From NCBI GenBank assembly GCA_963754335.1, contig CAVWFQ010000005.1, positions 1,674,001 to 1,738,000 on the forward strand: DNA of 64,000 nucleotides, written 5' to 3'. The notes beneath the pieces are model-generated. The model had not been told where the DNA came from and did no database searches. It saw nothing but the letters and a program-made list of their open reading frames with translations. Source of the stretch: JBBSDP01 sp963754335. GTDB lineage: Bacteria > Planctomycetota > Phycisphaerae > Tepidisphaerales > Tepidisphaeraceae. Every line of letters begins with the position of its first letter. Position 1 is the first letter of the stretch. A program made the position numbers and the translations under genes. Below are positions 26,807 through 35,962 of this stretch, piece after piece.

Positions 26807-27984
26807 ATGGCTAAGACCGGCGCACCTGATTCGCCTGACGTTCGCGCGCGCCCCGCCGTCGAAAACGGTCTATCTGGCGAATTGCGGGTTTTCTGCTGAT
26901 TGCGGTGATCCTCGTACTGACGATCGCCCGTCCGTTTCTGCCCGGCATCGTACGCTGGTATGTCATCCGTACGATTGACAGAAGTGCGCTATATCACGCC
27001 AAAATTGGAGATGTTCAGCTTCACTTGTGGCGTGGAGCCTATTCCATCGACGATTTGCGTCTCATCAAGGTCACCGGGAATGTCCCCTTTCCGCTGCTGA
27101 AGATGAAACGGCTCGATCTGGCGATTCAGTGGAACGCCCTCGTGCACCGCCGAGTCGTCGGCCAGGTCGTCATGGAGCAACCGGAGATCAATTTTGTTGA
27201 CGCTCCCGATGAAGCGGAGGCGCAAACCGGAGCGGGAGGACCCTGGCTGCAGATCCTGCGTGATCTGTTTCCGTTCAAAATCAATCGGGCGGAAGTGATC
27301 GACGGCGCGATCCACCTTCGTACGTTTCAACGCAAGCAGCCCGTGGATGTTTTTCTCGGTCAACTTCACGCCACCATCGAGAATCTCACGAACATTCGCG
27401 ATGAATCGAATCCGCTGGTCTCGAGCGTGAGCGCGCACGGCCTGGCGATGGATCAGGCCAAGTTCGAATTCAAGATGAAATTCGATCCTTTTTCCTATGA
27501 GCCGTCGTTCAACGTCGCGGTCCGTCTTCTCGGATTGGATGTCACCAAGTTAAACGATCTGGCCCGCACCTACGGCGGTTTTGATTTCGAAAGCGGCTGG
27601 CTCGATCTGGTCGTCGAAACCGAGGCCAAAAGCGGCGTCATCACCGGCTATTTGAAGCCGCTGTTTCGCAAGATGCGGATATTCAATCTCCCGCGCGACA
27701 TCAAAGAGGACAATCCGATCGAGTTTGTCTGGAAGGCACTCCTGGGAACGACCACATTCGTTTTGAAAAATCAGCCTCGCGATCAGTTTGGAACGCTCGT
27801 TCCGTTTCACCAGGACACCAACGGGACTCAGCCGAATATGCTGGCAACGCTCGGGAATCTGCTCCGCAACGCGTTCATTCGCGCGTACTTGCCGAAATTT
27901 CAGGACGGAACCACCGACACCAATGGTTTGCAGTTCGATGCCCCGAGATTAGAAGACCCCACTTCAGCAGGAGATGAATTGTGA
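26807..27984 (+). CDS. DUF748/AsmA-like envelope protein, frameshift near N-terminus
   Basis: About 390 residues. ATG 26807 starts AKTGAPDSPDVRARPAV; the frame then must shift near 26860 to give RRKRSIWRIAGFLLIAVILV, a membrane anchor, and the rest: RPFLPGIVRWYVIRTIDR, AYSIDDLRLIKVTGNVPFPL, LDLAIQWNALVHRRVVGQV and INRAEVIDGAIHLRTFQRK. The alternating beta pattern with I-D-x-L-x-L and V-I-D-G motifs is that of DUF748/AsmA proteins, now viewed as bridge-like lipid transport or envelope proteins. The stop overlaps the GTG of the globin gene by four bases (27981-27984), suggesting coupled translation. Confidence 0.75.
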
Positions 27985-28602
27985 CTGGAAAAATACTGCT
28001 TTTCTTCATGTCTGCGATAAGCCTGCTGATGTGCTTTGCGGGTTGCGGATCTGAACAGAAAAAAGATCGGGAATTTTTTACCTCGGGAAGTCACGAGGCG
28101 GACCAGCGGGCCGACCAGCGCATGGCCAAGGCGCAGCAACTCAGTGGCGGGGGCAGCCCCTCACTCTCGGAACGAAAGAAATCCTTATATGAGCGACTCG
28201 GCAGCGACAGCGGAATTCGCGCGATCGTTGTTGATTATGTCCCCCGCCTGTTGAACGATCCCCGTGTCAACTTTCAGGCGCAAGGATGTGAAATACGGCG
28301 GGTTCAGCATCCATCACAACAAGTCAATGTACTGGGATGCCAATGCATCTCCCGACCGAATTAAATCGCTTGAGGAACACCTCGTACAATTCATTGCCTT
28401 GGCCACGGGCGGACCTTCGCAATATCAGGGCCGCGAAATCGGCGCCGTTCACAACAAGATGCACATCACCAACGCAGAGTTCGACGCCAGCATCGGAGAC
28501 CTCAAGGCGTCGCTTGATAAGCTTCAGATTCCTGTCGATGATCAAAAGGAGCTTCTCTCCATTGTGGAAAGCACACGCGAGCAGATTGTTCAAGAGCGTT
28601 GA
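27981..28602 (+). CDS. Lipid-anchored group I truncated hemoglobin, frameshifted
   Basis: About 207 residues. GTG 27981 begins a signal peptide ending FAGC (residue ~22), then a polar linker and the truncated-globin fold: SLYERLGSDSGIRAIVVDYV, PRLLNDPRVNF. The frame changes near 28280 and continues RRKDVKYGGFSIHHNK, LEEHLVQFIALATGGPSQYQ and AVHNKMHITNAEFDASIGDL, where His of AVH is the likely proximal heme ligand. Cytosolic truncated globins are common; one with a lipobox would sit in the envelope. It shares a GTGA overlap with the DUF748 gene. Confidence 0.8.
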
Positions 28603-28619
28603 ATTCGTCGTGCGGAAAA

Positions 28620-29492
28620 TCAACGGAAATAGAACCCGTTGGGTGCGCTGAACCAGGCGTGCAAGTCCGGCGATTTATTTTCGACGTGCCCATCGCGATA
28701 AAGCACGTTGATGCGGATATCTCCCAGGTGGCTGCTTGCCGTTCCGGCATACCAGGGATTCAACGAAGGGGCTGGATCGAAGGTGGGAATCCGCCAATTC
28801 CTTCCGTGTGTGAAGTGATACTGGCCGTGGTTGTCGTAATACGCGGTGTCTGCCATCAGCGGCGGGTTGTTGTCCACGGGCGTGTTCGTATAGGTATCGC
28901 GATTCAGTTGGGTCACTTCGAACGGTGCTCCGTTCGGATTTCCTGCGGCCGGCGCAAGCGTTTCCTGAATATTGCGTCCCATCCAGACGTAGTCGGTTCC
29001 CATCCAATAGACCGTCAGATCGGGATCGCCGGCGCCGACGGAGCGCGGGTTATCAGGCAATTCGTCCAGATCTGATCTTGCCGCCAGCTCGCTCCCTTCC
29101 CCATACGGAAAGCCGCTCGGCCCGATCTGTGCCAACGGAGATGACGGGCAGATAAACAGCCGCTGATCGGCGCCGTAGTCATCGACCAGGACGAAATAAT
29201 CCTTGGTGTACATCCAGGTGGGAAATTGTCCGCCGGCGCCGGAAAAAGGAGTGTTCTGCGATTCGGGGACCCGCCCGTTGTGATCCTGGCTGAACAGGTA
29301 AACAAACTGCCCCACGCTGCGCAGGTTACTGGCGCATTTGACGCGATTCATCGATTCCCGTGCCGCCGCCAACGCCGGCAACACGAGCGCGATCAGCATC
29401 CCGATGATGCCGAGAACCACGAGCAGCTCGACCAGGGTGAAGCCGCTCGATGGCGTCGGCGCAACCAGCAGGTCGTTTACTCCGCAACCCAC
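28620..29492 (-). CDS. Type II secretion pseudopilin-like protein (planctomycete DUF1559 type)
   Basis: About 290 residues. FTLVELLVVLGIIGMLIALV (residues ~18-37) is the prepilin cleavage/methylation motif with the +5 Glu. After a CASNLRSVGQFVYLFSQDHN segment the long C-terminal domain ends with INVLYRDGHVENKSP, the D-G-H motif typical of the planctomycete pilin-like family. Cleaved by prepilin peptidase and exported; the individual role is unknown since these proteins exist in dozens per planctomycete genome. Confidence 0.88.
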   Translation of the reverse strand: MGCGVNDLLVAPTPSSGFTLVELLVVLGIIGMLIALVLPALAAARESMNRVKCASNLRSVGQFVYLFSQDHNGRVPESQNTPFSGAGGQFPTWMYTKDYFVLVDDYGADQRLFICPSSPLAQIGPSGFPYGEGSELAARSDLDELPDNPRSVGAGDPDLTVYWMGTDYVWMGRNIQETLAPAAGNPNGAPFEVTQLNRDTYTNTPVDNNPPLMADTAYYDNHGQYHFTHGRNWRIPTFDPAPSLNPWYAGTASSHLGDIRINVLYRDGHVENKSPDLHAWFSAPNGFYFR

Positions 29493-29708
29493 GCATGCCC
29501 ACCAGTATACGCTGCAAGGTCTGCAGTTCTTCTCTCAAATCCGGTCCATTTGTCGAGCAATTAAGAGAAGTAAGATGCTTTGTCTGCCGCAGTTTGGATC
29601 GAACATCAATTAAATGATTCCGGCAGCCTGCAATTCTTGCAGAATATGACGGGGGGATTACCGGGGTTGTGGTTAAAATCCCCGCGTGGCCTGATCGGCG
29701 TCAAATCC

Positions 29709-31274
29709 ATGAGTTTGCGAAAAAAGCTATTTTTCAAAGACATTGGCCTGCTCGTGAGCCTGTTGCTCATGGTGGGCAGTTGCCTGTGGGGACTGCGACT
29801 CCAGCGCACCCACGTGCGCTCGGCCCTGAATGAGTATGGAGGAATGGAACTGGTGCAGTCGGCGGATGTCCAGGTGATCGCCTTTAAGGAAGGGCTGCAC
29901 GATTCGACTTTCGACCGCCCCAAAGCGGTCGCCGGTCTGCGCGATGCGCTGCACGATTTGCGCCGATACAAGGCATTGATCGGGCAATACGACAATATTC
30001 TCCCGCCCGAAATTCCGGCCGATCGCCGCTCGGCGGCCAAGGCGAAGACGCGCACGGCAGCAGCCGATCTGACAAGGTTGATCGAGCTGGTTGCCCCCGC
30101 TCCGGGCTCCGCGACGCCGAACGTTGCGGAGATTTCACAACGCAGCGATCAGCTCATCGGCGAGCTGACCGATCTGCTCGCGATTTGCAATGATTTCCAG
30201 AACCGAACCCAGCTCGCTTCCGATCGCGATATTCGCAATGCGATCATCGTGGTTTCCATCATTGCAGTCGCCACCATCCTGATTTCGCTGCTTGCCAGCG
30301 TCTGGCAGTACCGGCTCATCATGGTCCCGCTGCAACGGCTGCGTCGCTGGTGTCGGCGCATCGCTGGTGGTGATTTCTCCACACCGTATCGACCCAGCGC
30401 CGCTCGCGAATTCCGGGAATTGGGGGACGACGTGAACAAGATGGCCGGCGAACTTCGAAGCTTTTACGAACGATTGGAAGAAATGGTGGCGACCAAGAGC
30501 CGCGAGCTCATCCGCTCGGAGCGACTCGCCAGCGTCGGCTATCTTGCCGCCGGCGTGGCCCATGAGATCAACAGCCCGCTGAACATCATGTCCGGCTATG
30601 CGGAGCTTTCACTGAGGCGCCTGCGCCGCGGCGGGGAAAACGACGCCAATGCAAGGGTCATCGAACATCTGGCGATCATTCGCAGCGAGGCCTTCCGCTG
30701 CAAAGCCATCACCCAGAAGCTCCTCTCGCTGGCCGCGGGGAACGGCGACGCCCGCCAGATCGTTCGCGTTAGCGATGCGGTGGACGACGTGGTCTCGCTG
30801 GTGCGAGGCCTGAAAAATGTCGGGAACAAAAAACTGACGGCCCGTGCCGCACCCGGCGATACGCTCTGTGTCCACGTCAACGCGACGGAATTCAAGCAAG
30901 TGCTGCTGAATCTGATCGTCAATGCACTGGACGCAGTGGAACCGGGTTCAGGAAACGTAGCGATCGACAGCCGACGGGAAGAGGAGTGGGTTGAACTCCA
31001 GATCAGCGATAACGGCCGGGGAATGAGCGACGAAACGCGGGAGCGGGCGTTCGAGCCGTTCTTTACCAACAAGCGCGGCGCAGGAGAGCCGGGCACCGGG
31101 CTTGGCCTGTCGATCACCCATGCGATCGTCACCAGTCATGGCGGCCGGATCAGCGCTCACAGCGATGGCCCCGGCCGCGGCAGCCGCTTCACCGTGCGAC
31201 TGCCCGCCTGCGCGCGGCGACGCTGCGCCGAGCGCGGAGAACCGATGGCTGCTTCCAGCGGAGCGATCTCATGA
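29709..31274 (+). CDS. Membrane sensor histidine kinase
   Basis: About 521 residues from ATG 29709. Helices flank a periplasmic region (IGLLVSLLLMVGSCLWGLRL and NAIIVVSIIAVATILISLLA), then a HAMP segment (RLRRWCRRIAGGDF), the H-box GVAHEINSPLNIMSGYAELS with the phosphorylated His, N-box NLIVNALDAVEPG, G1 ISDNGRGMSDETRERAFEPF and G2 GTGLGLSITHAIV. The NPLN-like H-box and G boxes mark the NtrB/ZraS-like HPK4 group. Its stop overlaps the response regulator start by four bases (31271-31274). The signal is unknown. Confidence 0.9.
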   Translation: MSLRKKLFFKDIGLLVSLLLMVGSCLWGLRLQRTHVRSALNEYGGMELVQSADVQVIAFKEGLHDSTFDRPKAVAGLRDALHDLRRYKALIGQYDNILPPEIPADRRSAAKAKTRTAAADLTRLIELVAPAPGSATPNVAEISQRSDQLIGELTDLLAICNDFQNRTQLASDRDIRNAIIVVSIIAVATILISLLASVWQYRLIMVPLQRLRRWCRRIAGGDFSTPYRPSAAREFRELGDDVNKMAGELRSFYERLEEMVATKSRELIRSERLASVGYLAAGVAHEINSPLNIMSGYAELSLRRLRRGGENDANARVIEHLAIIRSEAFRCKAITQKLLSLAAGNGDARQIVRVSDAVDDVVSLVRGLKNVGNKKLTARAAPGDTLCVHVNATEFKQVLLNLIVNALDAVEPGSGNVAIDSRREEEWVELQISDNGRGMSDETRERAFEPFFTNKRGAGEPGTGLGLSITHAIVTSHGGRISAHSDGPGRGSRFTVRLPACARRRCAERGEPMAASSGAIS

Positions 31275-31951
31275 ACACGCCGCGCGCTCAAAAGCCGGTT
31301 GCGGAAATCGTTGCCGAGCCGTCCCCATCAATGCCCCGTTCGGAATCAAACAGCGTGTTGATCGTCGAAGATGACCGTCGCTTGTGCGAGATGCTCCGCG
31401 TTGCCGTTTCGGAAATGGGCCTGGAGGCCACCCTCGCCCATTCCACGGAAGCGGCCCTGCGAACGATTGCGCAAACGCAATTTGCGATCGCGTTGGTCGA
31501 TCTGAACCTGCCGGGAAGGGGAGGGCTCGATTTCTGCCAGATCCTTTACGATCAGAAATCGCGGACCCAGATCATCATCCTGACGGGCTTTGCGGACCTG
31601 ACGGCGGCGCAGCAGGCAATCCGTCTCGAAGCGGTCGACTTCCTGATCAAGCCGTGCGGAATGGATGAACTGGAATCGGCCCTGGCACGGGCGCGGCAGC
31701 GCTGGATCGATCGCTGGTTTGGCGCTCATGGTCCGCCCGCGGCGCCGCCGGCGCATCCGCCTCAATCGCCGCGAATCAACGTCACGCCCGGTGCATCCGC
31801 GATGTCGATGGAGGCGATCGAGCGGCAGCACATTCTCGCCACCCTGGCCCGTCACGACGGCAACCGGGAAGCCGCCGCCGCCGAACTCGGCATCAGCGTT
31901 CGAAAAATCTACTATCGGCTCCGCCAGTATCAGCGGCAACAAATCGGTTGA
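31271..31951 (+). CDS. Response regulator with Fis-type HTH (ActR/RegA type)
   Basis: About 226 residues. Receiver domain: VLIVEDDRRLCEMLRVAVSE (acidic pocket), ALVDLNLPGRGGLDF (phospho-acceptor Asp), ILTGFADLTAA, and FLIKPCGMDELESAL (conserved Lys). A proline-rich linker precedes the Fis-like helix-turn-helix (LARHDGNREAAAAELGISVR then KIYYRLRQYQ). There is no AAA+ sigma54 domain, so this is the PrrA/ActR arrangement rather than NtrC. Translated with the kinase by overlap. Confidence 0.9.
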   Translation: MNTPRAQKPVAEIVAEPSPSMPRSESNSVLIVEDDRRLCEMLRVAVSEMGLEATLAHSTEAALRTIAQTQFAIALVDLNLPGRGGLDFCQILYDQKSRTQIIILTGFADLTAAQQAIRLEAVDFLIKPCGMDELESALARARQRWIDRWFGAHGPPAAPPAHPPQSPRINVTPGASAMSMEAIERQHILATLARHDGNREAAAAELGISVRKIYYRLRQYQRQQIG

Positions 31952-32051
31952 TGTTTGACGGCGATAGCGGAATTCGTCGCCGGACCTTCCAATTTGCAGG
32001 ATTGATCGGCTAAGATAGACGCTCCAATTCATCAACCGACGGGGTAACGAT

Positions 32052-33266
32052 ATGAAGCGATTTTATTTCGTGTCTGCATTGGCGGCGTTGGTTTCGGTCT
32101 CCGTGGTGCGCGCGGATGTGAACGTCGGCGACACGCCGAAGATCGACTTCAAGGCGGCCGACGGAACCAACGTCAGCCTCGCGAAGTTGCACGGAAAAAT
32201 TGTGATCGTCGATTTCTGGGCGACCTGGTGCGGGCCGTGCATGGCCGAAGCGCCGCATATGGTCCAGATCAACCAGACTTATTCCGCCAAGGGTTTGCAA
32301 ATCATCGGGATCAGTCTGGATCAGGATCAACAGGCGATGATCCAGACCGCCAAGGCCAAGGGATTCACTTGGCCGCAATATTTTGATGGTCAGGGATGGC
32401 AGAACAAATACGCGGTCGGGTATGGCGTCCAAGGCATCCCCTACACGATGTTGATCGGCCCCGACGGCAAGGTGCTCTGGAGCGGACATCCGGGAGGAAT
32501 CGATGCGCCCCTCCAGGACGCGTTCAAGAATCATCCGCCGCAACTGGTCGATCCCAAGGTTTTGACTGACGCAACCCAATTGCTCGATCAGGCGCAGGAC
32601 AACGCCACGAACGGAGATGCCCGTAATGCCGTCAAGCTGATGGCCAAAGTTCCAGCCGCGGCGCGACAAGACAGCGCGTTTGCCGCGAAGTTCGACGAGG
32701 TGGCCAAAAAAGTCGATGCCTCCGCGGAGGCTCTGCTCGCGGAAGTCGATCCGCTGATCAAGAGCAAGAATTATGTCGAGGCTGCCGCCAAGCTGAAGGA
32801 TCTGACCAAAGCGTTGGGAACGTCGAGCGTCGGCCAAAAGGCTCGCGCGAAGCTGTCAGATTTGATGGCCAAACCGGAGGTGAAGTCCGCGATCAACTCG
32901 GCTGAGAAAAATGCCAGCGCCAATGCGGCGCTCGAAGAAGCGCAGAAGCTGAAAGACGACAAGAAAGATTCGCTGGCCTACCCGCGCTTCAAGCAGGTCG
33001 TCGCGGCTTTCCCCGGCACGCCCGCGGCTGCGACGGCCGCCGACGCCGTGAAGGAGTATGAGCAGGATTCAGCGTTCATGGCGCAGCTCAAGGCGTCCGG
33101 TGATTCGACCAAAGCCAAGGCCGCCTTGAGCATGGCCGACAACTACCGCAAAGCCGGCAACACCGAGGCTGCCAAGGCGAAGTATCAGCAAGTGGTCGAT
33201 CAGTTCCCCGGATCCACTTTTGCCGACCGGGCGCAACGCGCCCTCACCGAGATGGCCAGCGAGTAA
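32052..33266 (+). CDS. Secreted TlpA/ResA-type thioredoxin fused to TPR-like repeats
   Basis: About 404 residues. Signal peptide at the N-terminus (FVSALAALVSVSVVRA), then a TlpA-like thioredoxin fold with the redox motif FWATWCGPCMAEAPHM (CxxC near residue 61), cis-Pro region GVQGIPYTMLIGPDGKV and a long C-terminal half of lysine/alanine-rich helices that resemble tetratricopeptide repeats (KNYVEAAAKLKDLTKALG; YPRFKQVVAAFPGTPAAATA; YRKAGNTEAAKAKYQQVVDQ). Expected periplasmic disulfide oxidoreductase with a protein-binding tail. Confidence 0.87.
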   Translation: MKRFYFVSALAALVSVSVVRADVNVGDTPKIDFKAADGTNVSLAKLHGKIVIVDFWATWCGPCMAEAPHMVQINQTYSAKGLQIIGISLDQDQQAMIQTAKAKGFTWPQYFDGQGWQNKYAVGYGVQGIPYTMLIGPDGKVLWSGHPGGIDAPLQDAFKNHPPQLVDPKVLTDATQLLDQAQDNATNGDARNAVKLMAKVPAAARQDSAFAAKFDEVAKKVDASAEALLAEVDPLIKSKNYVEAAAKLKDLTKALGTSSVGQKARAKLSDLMAKPEVKSAINSAEKNASANAALEEAQKLKDDKKDSLAYPRFKQVVAAFPGTPAAATAADAVKEYEQDSAFMAQLKASGDSTKAKAALSMADNYRKAGNTEAAKAKYQQVVDQFPGSTFADRAQRALTEMASE

Positions 33267-33337
33267 AATGCGCTCGATTCCCGCGAATTCCACCGGATTG
33301 ACAGCGACGCGCAATCGGATACAACCGGAAACCCAAC

Positions 33338-33411
33338 GGTGGCTGTAGCTCAGTTGGTAGAGCGCCAGGTTGTGGTCCTGGACGTCGCGGGTTCGAGTCC
33401 CGTCAGTCACC
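33338..33411 (+). tRNA. tRNA-His (GTG)
   Basis: Cloverleaf: acceptor GTGGCTG pairs with CAGTCAC (one G-U), D-arm GCTC..GAGC, anticodon arm CCAGG-TTGTGGT-CCTGG with anticodon GTG, T-arm GCGGG-TTCGAGT-CCCGT. The extra G-1 at 33338 pairs with C73, the tRNA-His hallmark. CCA is not encoded (CC then TTTG). Confidence 0.95.
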
Positions 33412-33496
33412 CTTTGTTCGGTAGGCAGCAGGCTGTAAGCCGAGAAAGCGAGCGTCTCATCAGCCTTCGGCCTACTGCCTACCCGCCCCCACACCC

Positions 33497-34267
33497 ATGC
33501 TCACCAAACGCATCATTCCCTGCCTCGACGTCGATCGGGGACGGGTGGTGAAAGGCGTGAAGTTTTTCGACCATGTCGATGCCGGAGATCCCGTCGAACA
33601 GGCGAAGAGATATCAGGCCGATGGCGCCGATGAGCTGGTGTTTTACGATATCACCGCCACCCACGAGGGGCGCGAAATCATGGCCGACCTGGTCACGCGG
33701 GTCATGGAAAATATCTTCATGCCATTGACGGTCGGCGGGGGAATTCGAACCCTCGACGACGCCACCCGCCTCATCCAGGCCGGGGCGGAAAAAGTGAGCC
33801 TCAATTCGGCGGCGGTGAAGAACCCGAAACTTCTGTCCGAAGTCGCCCGCAAGTTTGGGCGCTGCGCCACGGTGCTCGGCCTCGACGCCAACCGTGTCAT
33901 GACCGACGGCTCGGAAGTCTGGGAAGTGTTCGTCACCGGCGGTCGCGTCCCGACCGGCATCCGGGTGATGGACTGGATTAAGGAGGCCGAGGATCGCGGC
34001 GCGGGAGAGATCGTTCTCAACGTCATGAACGCCGACGGCACCACCGCCGGCTACGACCTGGAGATGACGGCGGCCGTCAGCGACGCGGTCAAGATTCCGG
34101 TCGTCGCCAGCGGCGGCGCGGGCTCGCCGCAGCACATGCTCGACGTGCTCACCACCGGCCACGCCGACGCCGCCCTCGCCGCCAGCATCTTTCACTTCGG
34201 GACCTATTCCATCGGGCAGGTGAAGGAATTTCTCTCAGAGCATGGCGTGCCCATGCGGCTGACGTGA
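33497..34267 (+). CDS. hisF: Imidazole glycerol phosphate synthase cyclase subunit HisF
   Basis: Histidine biosynthesis: HisF and HisH convert PRFAR with ammonia to imidazole glycerol phosphate and AICAR. About 256 residues from ATG 33497 (RIIPCLDVDRGRVVKGVKFF; the first Asp is the catalytic Asp11). YDITATHEGREIMADLV, MPLTVGGGIRTLDDA and GEIVLNVMNADGTTAGYDLE, then VVASGGAGSPQHMLDVL follow in order. The MN-x-DGT form matches E. coli-type HisF. It stands 85 bases after tRNA-His; no other his genes are in view. Confidence 0.95.
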   Translation: MLTKRIIPCLDVDRGRVVKGVKFFDHVDAGDPVEQAKRYQADGADELVFYDITATHEGREIMADLVTRVMENIFMPLTVGGGIRTLDDATRLIQAGAEKVSLNSAAVKNPKLLSEVARKFGRCATVLGLDANRVMTDGSEVWEVFVTGGRVPTGIRVMDWIKEAEDRGAGEIVLNVMNADGTTAGYDLEMTAAVSDAVKIPVVASGGAGSPQHMLDVLTTGHADAALAASIFHFGTYSIGQVKEFLSEHGVPMRLT

Positions 34268-34320
34268 ATCGCGCGAAAGAGCCGCGCCACGAAGTAAGCG
34301 GGAAAGTGGTGACGAAGTTC

Positions 34321-34836
34321 TCACCTCAGAACTGTCCGACGCGACGCGTCGCTTCCCCGATCTGGTTTGACGCGTTGAACCGGAAACCCACTCGTCGCAA
34401 TTTCGCGTTCGATCTCATATCCAAAATGCAACTCGACCGATTTCACGAACGACATAACTTCGCCGACGGTCCTGATTCCATGAAAGGCAAATCGAATCCT
34501 GCCACGAAACGGAGAATCGACTTCGAGAAAAAAGCAGGGCAGTAATCCCCCGACGATGATTCCGATCCCGACGACGCTGATCACGGCGATCCAGATTGCC
34601 GCACTGATCAAATCGTCTGACCCGTTCACCTTGAAATCGTAAAGTGGGATGATTCCGAGCAGCATCAGCGCTACGCCGATTACCGCTTGTTCGAAGGGGT
34701 GCTCGCTGGATGGACCCATGCGCAGCACCAACCGTGCCGCTTCATTCCGTTTCATCGCGGCGAAGATCCCGTCCTCGTCGAATTCAACGAGATCTTCGCT
34801 TGTGAACCGAATTCCGCCGCATTCCAGCCGACTCAT
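34321..34836 (-). CDS. Two-helix membrane protein of unknown function
   Basis: About 171 residues. A short N-terminal cytosolic part (ECGGIRFTSEDLVEFDEDG), two close hydrophobic helices (AVIGVALMLLGIIPLYDF and AAIWIAVISVVGIGIIVGGL) and a basic C-terminal tail. No known domain. The gene is convergent with hisF, 53 bases away. The regular spacing of hydrophobic segments supports it as real. Confidence 0.6.
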   Translation of the reverse strand: MSRLECGGIRFTSEDLVEFDEDGIFAAMKRNEAARLVLRMGPSSEHPFEQAVIGVALMLLGIIPLYDFKVNGSDDLISAAIWIAVISVVGIGIIVGGLLPCFFLEVDSPFRGRIRFAFHGIRTVGEVMSFVKSVELHFGYEIEREIATSGFPVQRVKPDRGSDASRRTVLR

Positions 34837-35059
34837 TACCCTCGTCCGCCACGGACATCTTGTTTCATCCTATGCATGGATTCACATTTTGACTATCGGC
34901 ATTCGAAAGAGATAGAAGAAGAAACCGAATGGATCAGACCCGTAGTCGGGCCCTCCTTTTTCCGCCAAGCCGCCGTCGGCAGAAATTGACCCGATTTGCA
35001 TGTATTCCTCCGCGTCCTTCGTACCTTTGCGATCATCCAAGCACCGCTGAAACGACTCA

Positions 35060-35150
35060 CGATCCCGGCGGGGAGCGGTACAGCGTCATCTTTTCCGACA
35101 TCGCGGTTGAGCACGTGATAGATGACGCCGCCGGGAGCGTGGCGAGCGGT
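35060..35150 (-). pseudogene. Remnant of a REP-type (Y1) transposase N-terminus
   Basis: On the minus strand, LTARHAPGGVIYHVLNRDVGK is a decayed match of the QARHAPGDLIYHVLNRGAG start of the two intact transposases at 35986-36683 and 39991-40704. The match stops after about 30 codons. A long open frame running through it (34893-35594) is otherwise featureless and not called. Confidence 0.7.
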
Positions 35151-35848
35151 CAATTTTTGAATGCCCGGCAAGTCCGCAGTATTCTTCCGGCTGGCCAACC
35201 GACCCGCGTCAGCGCGCGTGTTTGCGCGTAAATGCGCGTCTTTTGCCCACTTTATGACGTAATCGTCATTAATAGCGGGCCCCGACGCCACTTCAACGAC
35301 ACGCAATGCCAAAGGACTGTGCGCTTTGCGTTTTCTTGTGGCCGACCCTGCTTCGAAGGGCTCGGGAAGGATTGCCGCAACAGCGCAAACGACACACAGG
35401 GAGAAAGCCAACCCGGCCTCGCCTGTTGGCCGCTTTTGGCCGGAAACGGGGCCGCTCCTGGCCGCTTTTACGGCGATTTTCGCGTCGTCAAGATCCGGCT
35501 TCGCGTTCCGGCCAAGGCAACTATTCAGTTCGGAGACCTCACGCGGCTTGCACGCCGGCGTCACCGGCAACGAACACACACAACCGCCTGCCACGATTTA
35601 GGTATACGTAAGGATGCACGAGGCGTGCCAAAGTTAGCCGGAAAATAAAATTTATTTCGTTGGCTCCCCTCCGGCGGCTAAGTATCTGAAGGGATGGACG
35701 TTAGACGGCGGGAGCGCTGGCCGCGGCTCGGCGGAATTCGCCGCGAGCTTCCGCGACCGGCCTGCCAGGAATGGCAATTGCCGCGCCGCCGACTGCCAAA
35801 CGGCGGCGATGCAGTTTGCCGGTGGGACGGACAATTCCTGTCTATCAC
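35151..35848. other. Region without recognisable gene
   Basis: Several long open frames cover this stretch but none shows a domain, a signal peptide or a plausible ribosome site, and codon use differs between them. It is most likely decayed mobile DNA between two transposase remnants. Confidence 0.5.
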
Positions 35849-35888
35849 GGACCGCTTCGGGAGGCGCTCCCGCCTCCCGAAGCGGTCC
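35849..35888. repeat. Perfect 17-bp hairpin
   Basis: GGACCGCTTCGGGAGGC, loop GCTCCC, GCCTCCCGAAGCGGTCC. It is 20 bases from the tandem repeat that leads into REP-type transposase element 1, so it is a candidate REP-like structural target of that enzyme. Confidence 0.85.
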
Positions 35889-35908
35889 GCGCTTCCGCCC
35901 AAAACTGG

Positions 35909-35962
35909 GAGAATTCAAACGGGACGGAGAATTCAAACGGGACGGGAGAATTCAAACGGGAC
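35909..35962. repeat. Three tandem copies of the transposase-element end motif
   Basis: GAGAATTCAAACGGGAC at 35909-35925, 35927-35943 and 35946-35962. The third copy is the left end of transposase element 1; the same word in inverted form ends the right side of both elements, and a lone inverted copy lies at 37105-37118 (GTCCCGTTTGAATT). Confidence 0.9.

Noticed and set aside
34893..35594. A 233-codon minus-strand frame
   Set aside because: Only about 30 codons match a transposase start; the remainder has no family features and crosses decayed mobile DNA.
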